Positions 1-4,575 of a stretch of 9,244 bases of DNA are shown piece after piece (position 1 is the stretch's first letter; the number at the start of each line of letters is the position of its first letter). This DNA is from Pseudomonadota bacterium. GTDB taxonomy: Bacteria; Pseudomonadota; Gammaproteobacteria; Burkholderiales; Burkholderiaceae_B. The translations under genes were made by a program, and so were the position numbers. Under the pieces are notes generated by a model. The model was not told where the DNA came from and made no database searches. It worked only from the letters and a program-made list of their open reading frames with translations. The stretch is taken from the NCBI GenBank assembly GCA_023422555.1, contig JAFAGQ010000143.1, positions 1-9,244 on the forward strand. The letters run 5' to 3'.

Positions 1-727
1 ACAGGCTTGCACTGTCGACCCAGCGATGGTTGATATAGAGTTCGGCAGGCTTGAAATTGATTTTGTACGCCATTTTACGACTTTGGGCGATCCAGTAACC
101 AAGATAAAGCCAGGGCAGTCCGCGATCCCGGCAGTGCTGCACCTGCCAGAGAATCGAATAGGTTCCCAGACTGCCTTCGTAATCGGGATCATAGAAGGTA
201 TAGACCGAAGACAGACCATCATCGGACACGTCGATAATGGAGACAATGCGCAGGACACCTTCTTCGTCATGAAAATCCACCAGCTGTGAATCGATACGGC
301 TGGTCAGCAGAAATTCCTCATACTGTTCCGAACTGTCGTCATCCATGCCGCCGCCTGCATGTCTGGCAGACTGGTATTTCCGATAGAGAGCGAAATGGGA
401 ATCGTCCCATTCCAGCGGGCGAATGCGCGCGGTCAGGTTCTGATGACGTTTGAGAATGCGCTTTTGAGTTCTGCTGGGGGTGAACTGCTCACAATTGATC
501 CTGATCGAAACACAGGCGCGACACTGATCGCAGCGGGGTCGATAGGTGAACAGGCCGCTGCGACGAAAACCGTTGCGCAGCAACTGGGCGTATACGGGAG
601 TGCGAATCAGGTGACCGGGCACAACGACCTGTGACCGTGCCATTTTTCCATCCAGGTAACTGCAGGGATAGGGGGCGGTCAGGTAAAACTGCAGGACGTT
701 AAAGGACGGATCGTGGATATCGCTCAT
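1..727 (-). CDS. bpt: Bpt, aspartate/glutamate leucyltransferase (3' end cut by window edge)
   Basis: This enzyme moves leucine from Leu-tRNA to proteins that start with Asp or Glu, creating a type-2 N-degron that ClpS delivers to ClpAP in the cytoplasm. I translated the strand directly: 242 residues are visible before the window ends, which should be nearly the whole protein. Family hallmarks are the N-terminal LQFYLTAPYPCSYL (residues 12-25), the cysteine cluster CDQCRAC (66-72, with Cys22 upstream), YQSARHAGGGMD (118-129), DDGLSSVYTFYDPD (169-182) and YLGYWIAQSRKMAYK (208-222). The ATG at 725-727 places these motifs at the usual distance from the N-terminus; a weak GGTGG lies upstream. It follows aat by 69 bases and is probably co-transcribed. 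The older name is ate (arginyltransferase-like), but bacterial members with this architecture are leucyltransferases. Family assignment is very firm; substrate is from family knowledge. Confidence 0.96.
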   Translation of the reverse strand, partial: MSDIHDPSFNVLQFYLTAPYPCSYLDGKMARSQVVVPGHLIRTPVYAQLLRNGFRRSGLFTYRPRCDQCRACVSIRINCEQFTPSRTQKRILKRHQNLTARIRPLEWDDSHFALYRKYQSARHAGGGMDDDSSEQYEEFLLTSRIDSQLVDFHDEEGVLRIVSIIDVSDDGLSSVYTFYDPDYEGSLGTYSILWQVQHCRDRGLPWLYLGYWIAQSRKMAYKINFKPAELYINHRWVDSASL

Positions 728-796
728 GGCAGACCACCGGCAGCTGAAGGTTCCGCGGTTAATATTGCATTTACTATACCTGAAAAACGCGGACGA

Positions 797-1543
797 TCAC
801 ATCGGGTGAACGATAGTACCATTGGCCAGCATTTGTCCTGCCGGCCAGGCAAAGGCGGGCAAGTTGACGGCCTCTGCAACATGACGCAAAAAATCAGCGC
901 GCGCAACTGGCAGAGCACCCATGCTGGCAAGATGTGGCGTATTTTGCTGACAGTCTATCCATGGCACCTGACTGGCGCGCAGAAAGCCAACCAGCCACAG
1001 CAATGCAATTTTGGACATATCGCTGCGCCACGAGAACATGGACTCGCCGTAAAACATCCGTCCGATACACACGCCATACAGACCGCCGCAGAGCTGTCCG
1101 TCGTGCCAGACCTCGATGGAATGCGCATGGCCCTGGTTGTGCAGTGCCGTGTAGGCTCCGATCATTTCATCTGTGATCCAGGTGCCGGTCTGCTGATCGC
1201 GGGGAGCGGCGCAGGCGCGCATGACCGCTTCAAAACAAAGATCAGTCGTGATGCGAACGGGGGCATCTGCCTCCTGTTCCTGGCGGGCGATGCGTTTTTG
1301 CAGTTTACGCAGGCTTTGCGACACTTTCAGATCTTCGCACTTCAGGACCATACGGGCGGAGGGAGACCACCACAGCAGTGGCTGCTCTGCAGAATACCAG
1401 GGGAAAATGCCCAGCCTGTAAGCCTTCAACAATCGGTTGGCTGACAGGTCCCCGCCAAAAGCCAGCAGCCCGTCGGGTTCTTTCAGCGCCTGACATGCCG
1501 GTGGAAAGGGCGTGTCATTATCGAGGCAGGGCAGGGTGATCAT
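797..1543 (-). CDS. aat: Aat, leucyl/phenylalanyl-tRNA-protein transferase
   Basis: Aat transfers Leu or Phe from aminoacyl-tRNA to proteins with N-terminal Arg or Lys, marking them for ClpS/ClpAP degradation in the cytoplasm. The 248-residue product is slightly longer than the E. coli enzyme (234). Visible motifs in order are GLLAFGGDLS (25-34), GIFPWY (45-50), LLWWSPSARMVL (56-67), GTWIT (120-124), HSIEVWHDGQLCGGLYG (141-157), GESMFS (166-171) and IDCQ (196-199), followed by HLASMGA (204-210). Trp49, Glu167, Asp197 and Gln199 line up with E. coli pocket and catalytic residues Trp49, Glu156, Asp186 and Gln188. One small oddity is SWRSDMSK after GESMF, where E. coli has SRMENASK. The start ATG is preceded by GAGG. 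It sits 27 bases after the Nudix gene and 69 bases before bpt, suggesting one transcription unit. Confidence 0.97.
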   Translation of the reverse strand: MITLPCLDNDTPFPPACQALKEPDGLLAFGGDLSANRLLKAYRLGIFPWYSAEQPLLWWSPSARMVLKCEDLKVSQSLRKLQKRIARQEQEADAPVRITTDLCFEAVMRACAAPRDQQTGTWITDEMIGAYTALHNQGHAHSIEVWHDGQLCGGLYGVCIGRMFYGESMFSWRSDMSKIALLWLVGFLRASQVPWIDCQQNTPHLASMGALPVARADFLRHVAEAVNLPAFAWPAGQMLANGTIVHPM

Positions 1544-1570
1544 GGTCTTGATACCTCGGGGCGGCGCATT

Positions 1571-2140
1571 TTATTCGATGCTGTGATAATGCGTGGTAAA
1601 TGAACCGCTTTCATAATCCTGCAGATACGCCTGCAGTGTATGCGTGACCGTGCGAAATGACAGTTCGTCCCAGGGGATTTCATTCAGATTGAAATACCGG
1701 GCCTCCAGGGACTCCGGCCCGGGGTCCAGGGCCTGGCTGTTGGCCTGGGCCAGGAAATACATATGCACCTGATTGACGCGCGGAACATCCAGCACCGTGA
1801 ACAGTTCACCCAGGGTAACATCGGCACCGGCTTCTTCCTGCGTTTCACGCATGGCACCCTGACTGGTTGTTTCGTCCAGCTCCATGAACCCGGCAGGCAA
1901 GGTCCATTTGCCGTAGCGAGGCTCAATGGCGCGGCGGCACAATAGAATCTGGTCTTTCCAGACCGGAACCGTGCCTACCACAATAAGGGGATTGCGATAA
2001 TGAACCGCTCCACAGTGGTTGCACACATCCCGCTCACGATTATCATCGGGCGGGATAAGGCGCGTCAGCGCGTTGCCACACTGGCTGCAGAATGCCTGTG
2101 TGGTAGGAGCGGGAAAGTAATGCGGGGCGCGTGACGTCAT
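1571..2140 (-). CDS. Nudix hydrolase with N-terminal zinc ribbon
   Basis: This is a 189-residue Nudix family pyrophosphohydrolase; such enzymes cleave nucleoside diphosphates linked to another moiety and need Mg2+ or Mn2+. The N-terminus carries a four-cysteine zinc ribbon (Cys18, Cys21, Cys40, Cys43). The Nudix box runs from Gly84 to Ala106 and fits GX5EX7REUXEEXGU with Glu90, Arg98, Glu99, Glu102, Glu103 and Gly105; the hydrophobic U position after RE is Thr100. The NudC motif SQPWPFPxS is absent, so NADH pyrophosphatase activity should not be assumed; the fold resembles the short 'zinc ribbon plus Nudix' subfamily of unknown substrate. No clear Shine-Dalgarno precedes the ATG, but no better start exists upstream of the zinc ribbon. 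It lies between the unknown 204-residue gene and aat on the same strand. The link to the N-degron genes is positional only. Confidence 0.93.
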   Translation of the reverse strand: MTSRAPHYFPAPTTQAFCSQCGNALTRLIPPDDNRERDVCNHCGAVHYRNPLIVVGTVPVWKDQILLCRRAIEPRYGKWTLPAGFMELDETTSQGAMRETQEEAGADVTLGELFTVLDVPRVNQVHMYFLAQANSQALDPGPESLEARYFNLNEIPWDELSFRTVTHTLQAYLQDYESGSFTTHYHSIE

Positions 2141-2182
2141 GATGAAATTTCTGATGCGATGGAATCAGGCATAGTGTAAACA

Positions 2183-2192
2183 ATAATACCGG
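2183..2192 (-). promoter_or_regulatory. Third CCGGTATTAT copy, upstream of the Nudix gene
   Basis: The same ten bases found twice upstream of the unknown gene recur, in the same orientation, in the 69-base gap before the Nudix gene. It may mark an internal promoter or a shared regulator site. The match is short and could be chance. Confidence 0.3.
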
Positions 2193-2209
2193 ATCATTGG
2201 CAAAAAGCC

Positions 2210-2824
2210 TCAGCTGTTCACTGGCTGACGTACAAATCCCAATTCGTCCGGAATCTGCCGGTCCGGCTGCCACTGCATAGGCGCTGTGAACGCGGCTTCA
2301 CCGTCCAGCGAAACCTGCAGCACGTTTCCGGCTTCCAGACTTTCCAGATGCGACTGATCCAGAGGCAATTGATCCAATGGCGACTCGGCGCTAACCAGCA
2401 GGCGCGGCGTGAGCAGTCCCATATCCCGGCCTGCCAGCATGCCTGCACCGTGTTCGGTCTGCATATATAGCTGCCCCTCGTCGCTGAGTATCCAGGCTGA
2501 CACCTGCGTAACGGTCAGGCCATTGTGCGTCATCAGCGTGGCACTGTCGTCGGCAAGTCTGACGATAAAGGGCGCGCGTGCCAGATCGGCAAATACACGC
2601 TGCGGTCCGTTCTGAAAAAACCATTCCCCTTTTTCTGTTGCTGCGTAATTGCGATTCATGAAACTGCGGATCTGTTCATTGGCAATTTTCTCGCCATCCT
2701 GACCATCCCGTGCACGCCCATCGGTGTGCAACAGCCAGTCTCCCTGTTCATTCAACGAAAGCCAGCCATACACTGCCGGCACGTTGGGCCATTTCTGCAT
2801 GGCGCCCTTGACCTGCTCATCCAT
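2210..2824 (-). CDS. Conserved-looking protein of unknown function, 204 residues
   Basis: I do not recognise a named domain. The protein is soluble and cytoplasmic in appearance, with no signal peptide, no membrane segment and no cysteine. The N-terminal half is rich in aromatic residues and strand-like: KWPNVPAVYGWLSLNEQGDW (11-30), FMNRNYAATEKGEWFFQNGP (55-74) and RVFADLARAPFIVRL (76-90). The GWLSL..GDWLLH and GEWFFQNGPQ pieces look like beta-hairpin repeats. The second half (100-185) is mixed alpha/beta with acidic patches. The ATG at 2822-2824 was chosen because GGAG stands eight bases upstream; the open frame continues to 2962 but that part overlaps promoter-like repeats and has no ribosome site. 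It is divergent from phhB and the first gene of the leftward block ending in bpt. Real-gene status rests on ribosome site, composition and clean fit between neighbours. Confidence 0.85.
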   Translation of the reverse strand: MDEQVKGAMQKWPNVPAVYGWLSLNEQGDWLLHTDGRARDGQDGEKIANEQIRSFMNRNYAATEKGEWFFQNGPQRVFADLARAPFIVRLADDSATLMTHNGLTVTQVSAWILSDEGQLYMQTEHGAGMLAGRDMGLLTPRLLVSAESPLDQLPLDQSHLESLEAGNVLQVSLDGEAAFTAPMQWQPDRQIPDELGFVRQPVNS

Positions 2825-2855
2825 TTTCCGTTCTCCATTGCGATGAATCACAACC

Positions 2856-2893
2856 TGATAATACCGGGTTTTGACGCGTTGATAATACCGGTT
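2856..2893 (-). promoter_or_regulatory. Two 24-bp-spaced CCGGTATTATCA repeats upstream of the unknown gene
   Basis: On the minus strand CCGGTATTATCA occurs at 2856-2867 and 2880-2891, 24 bases apart, between the divergent genes at 2210-2824 and phhB. TATTAT within each copy resembles a -10 element, so they may be overlapping promoter cores or a pair of operator half-sites. No clear -35 pairing was found for either copy. Confidence 0.4.
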
Positions 2894-2988
2894 CTGCTCA
2901 CCCTTGTTACCCCTGGCTGTTTGCATTACTATCAAAAGCGAATACATTCCCGTCAATGCCACGTGACTGTCAGGTCAAGGAGTGAAAA

Positions 2989-3270
2989 ATGAAACCATTG
3001 AATGAAGCCGATGTCGGAATTGCACTTGCCACACTGGATCGCTGGGCGCTTGATGAAGACGGTAAGGCAATACGACGACAGTTCGCCTTCGATGATTTCG
3101 TTCAGGCGTTTGGTTTTATGACGCGCGTTGCCTTACTCGCAGAAAAAGCCGATCATCATCCGGAATGGAGTAACGTGTATAACAAGGTGGATATTCGCCT
3201 TACCACGCATGATGCTGGTGGTCTCACAGAAAAGGATGTCAAGCTGGCGCAGGCCATAGACGCGCTTTAA
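2989..3270 (+). CDS. phhB: PhhB, pterin-4a-carbinolamine dehydratase
   Basis: This 93-residue protein dehydrates 4a-hydroxytetrahydropterin, made by phenylalanine hydroxylase, to quinonoid dihydropterin so that the cofactor can be re-reduced. The family signature is intact: Glu52, His56, His57, Pro58, Tyr64, His74 and Asp83, within EKADHHPEW (52-60), NVYNKVDIRLTTHD (62-75) and GGLT (77-80). His56, His57 and His74 correspond to the active-site histidines of the DCoH fold. Length is typical of the compact bacterial form. The start ATG has a strong AAGGAG seven bases upstream. It precedes phhA on the same strand but with a 285-base gap, so it may have its own promoter in the 164-base divergent region shared with the unknown gene at 2210-2824. 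Confidence 0.97.
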   Translation: MKPLNEADVGIALATLDRWALDEDGKAIRRQFAFDDFVQAFGFMTRVALLAEKADHHPEWSNVYNKVDIRLTTHDAGGLTEKDVKLAQAIDAL

Positions 3271-3555
3271 ATTGCTTTGGAAGTGTGCTTATTGGCTGGC
3301 CTGTCGACGATTGTGGGACGTGTTGATATTTTTTGCGTGCGTTTTGGTACTCATGTCGGCGAGCATCAAGGATTGAGGGATGGCATTTTTTTGCGCAGCA
3401 GGCAGTTAATGGCCGCGCAAATATCTCAGAAATGTCAGAAAAATTGTATTTGGCGTAACTTTATTGCGTTATTTTGCAGATTCAGGCATGAATCCTTCAC
3501 TATTCTCCGTGCGTGATATTGTTTCCTCATAGCAAGAATCTGCCGGAGGAGGCAT
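3271..3555 (+). promoter_or_regulatory. Spacer between phhB and phhA, probable phhA control region
   Basis: This 285-base stretch has no convincing gene. It is AT-rich towards its 3' half and holds two inverted repeats: TTGCGC...GCGCAA (3391-3420, 18-base spacer) and ATTCA-GGCA-TGAAT (3480-3493). The second lies about 60 bases before the phhA start, a usual place for an operator. No good sigma-70 promoter could be assigned; TTGTAT with CGTTAT 17 bases on (around 3446-3474) is weak. The gap is long for a simple phhBA operon, so separate control of phhA is likely. Confidence 0.4.
3545..3552 (+). promoter_or_regulatory. Strong ribosome binding site of phhA
   Basis: GGAGGAGG directly precedes the start codon, with GGAGG six bases before the ATG. 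It fixes the phhA start and suggests efficient translation. Confidence 0.8.
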
Positions 3556-4458
3556 ATGGAAACCTTGAATCAGGACATCAATAAAAAACATGGCAGTGCC
3601 GCAGAAGACGCAGCTCCGCCGTCAGCTGACTGGACGATCGACCAGAACTGGGAAGCCTATACGGCCGAGGAACACGGCGTCTGGAAAACGCTTTACGAGC
3701 GACAGACGCGACTGTTGCCCGGACGGATTTGTGATGAGTATCTGGACTGCATGAAACAGATGCCCATTACTGCTGACCACATTCCGGATTTTCGCAGGCT
3801 TAACGATATGCTTATGAAGCACACCGGCTGGCAGATCGTTGCCGTTCCCGGATTGGTGCCCGACGATGTCTTCTTTACGCATATTGCCAATCGGCGCTTT
3901 CCCGCGGGCCAATTCATTCGCACGAAGAACAAGCTGGATTATTTGCAGGAGCCGGATATTTTCCATGATGTTTTCGGCCATGCGCCCATGCTGATGAATC
4001 CTGCGATTGCTGATTTTATGCAGGCATACGGACAGGGCGGCCTGAAGGCTCTTGAACACGGAATTCTGCCATTCATATCACGACTGTATTGGTACACAAT
4101 TGAGTTCGGCCTTGTGCAACAGAAAGATGGGGTGCGAATCTATGGCGCCGGCATCAGTTCCTCTTTTACCGAGAGCCAGTATTGTCTGGAAGATGATTCC
4201 CCGAACCGTATTGCATTTAACCTGGAGCGGGTGATGCGCACGGACTATCGAATCGATGATTTGCAGAAAAGCTATTTTGTCGTGAATAAGCTCGATGATC
4301 TGTTCGATCTGGCGCAAATTGATTTTGATCCGATCTATGAACGGATCCAGCAGGAGCCAACACTGACGCCAGACCAGATCATTCCAGAAGATCGCGTCAT
4401 CCACAGGGGCACCTTGCGTTATCACCGGGAAAAGGCCGCGCAGACGACAACAAATTAA
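3556..4458 (+). CDS. phhA: PhhA, phenylalanine 4-hydroxylase
   Basis: PhhA is a cytoplasmic non-haem iron, tetrahydropterin-dependent monooxygenase that converts L-phenylalanine to L-tyrosine. The 300-residue product is the single-domain bacterial form, without the regulatory and tetramerisation domains of the animal enzyme. The iron-binding 2-His-1-carboxylate triad is visible as His137 and His142 in DIFHDVFGHAPML (134-146) and Glu183 in YWYTIEFGL (178-186). Other hallmarks are VPGLVPDDVFF (97-107), the pterin-site RRFPAGQFIR (113-122) and the YGAGISSSFTES segment (196-207). The first 25 residues are polar and variable, as usual. The start is fixed by GGAGGAGG just upstream. It forms the phenylalanine degradation/tyrosine formation module with phhB. 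No transcription factor gene or aromatic aminotransferase gene is next to it here. Confidence 0.97.
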   Translation: METLNQDINKKHGSAAEDAAPPSADWTIDQNWEAYTAEEHGVWKTLYERQTRLLPGRICDEYLDCMKQMPITADHIPDFRRLNDMLMKHTGWQIVAVPGLVPDDVFFTHIANRRFPAGQFIRTKNKLDYLQEPDIFHDVFGHAPMLMNPAIADFMQAYGQGGLKALEHGILPFISRLYWYTIEFGLVQQKDGVRIYGAGISSSFTESQYCLEDDSPNRIAFNLERVMRTDYRIDDLQKSYFVVNKLDDLFDLAQIDFDPIYERIQQEPTLTPDQIIPEDRVIHRGTLRYHREKAAQTTTN

Positions 4459-4459
4459 C

Positions 4460-4504
4460 GATCTGCCTGGGTGACAGATCAGGCCAGGGCGGTGAGAGTC
4501 GCCC
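4460..4504 (+). other. Two small stem-loops after phhA
   Basis: GATCTG/CAGATC (4460-4480, nine-base loop) begins immediately after the phhA stop codon, and GGGCG/CGCCC (4487-4504, eight-base loop) follows. Neither has a T run, so they are at best weak or Rho-dependent terminators or mRNA 3' stabilisers. Confidence 0.35.
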
Positions 4505-4575
4505 ATTAATGATACTATGGGGACGCAACAGCAGTGGCAGTTCCGTTCATTTCCCAATCAAGGTATGAGGATTCC

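Noticed and set aside
713..1444. 243-residue plus-strand open frame opposite aat
   Set aside because: Shadow of aat: the minus strand encodes all Aat motifs, and the plus-strand product resembles no family.
2825..2962. N-terminal extension of the unknown protein to an upstream ATG
   Set aside because: The extension has no ribosome site and would translate the CCGGTATTAT repeats; the ATG at 2824 has GGAG at proper spacing.
3277..3516. 79-residue open frame between phhB and phhA
   Set aside because: It starts at TTG without a ribosome site, has an implausible Cys/Arg/Phe-rich composition and covers the probable phhA control region.
4534..4575. Earlier GTG start for the DUF937-OmpA protein
   Set aside because: No Shine-Dalgarno lies before it, while the ATG at 4576 has GAGG five bases upstream.
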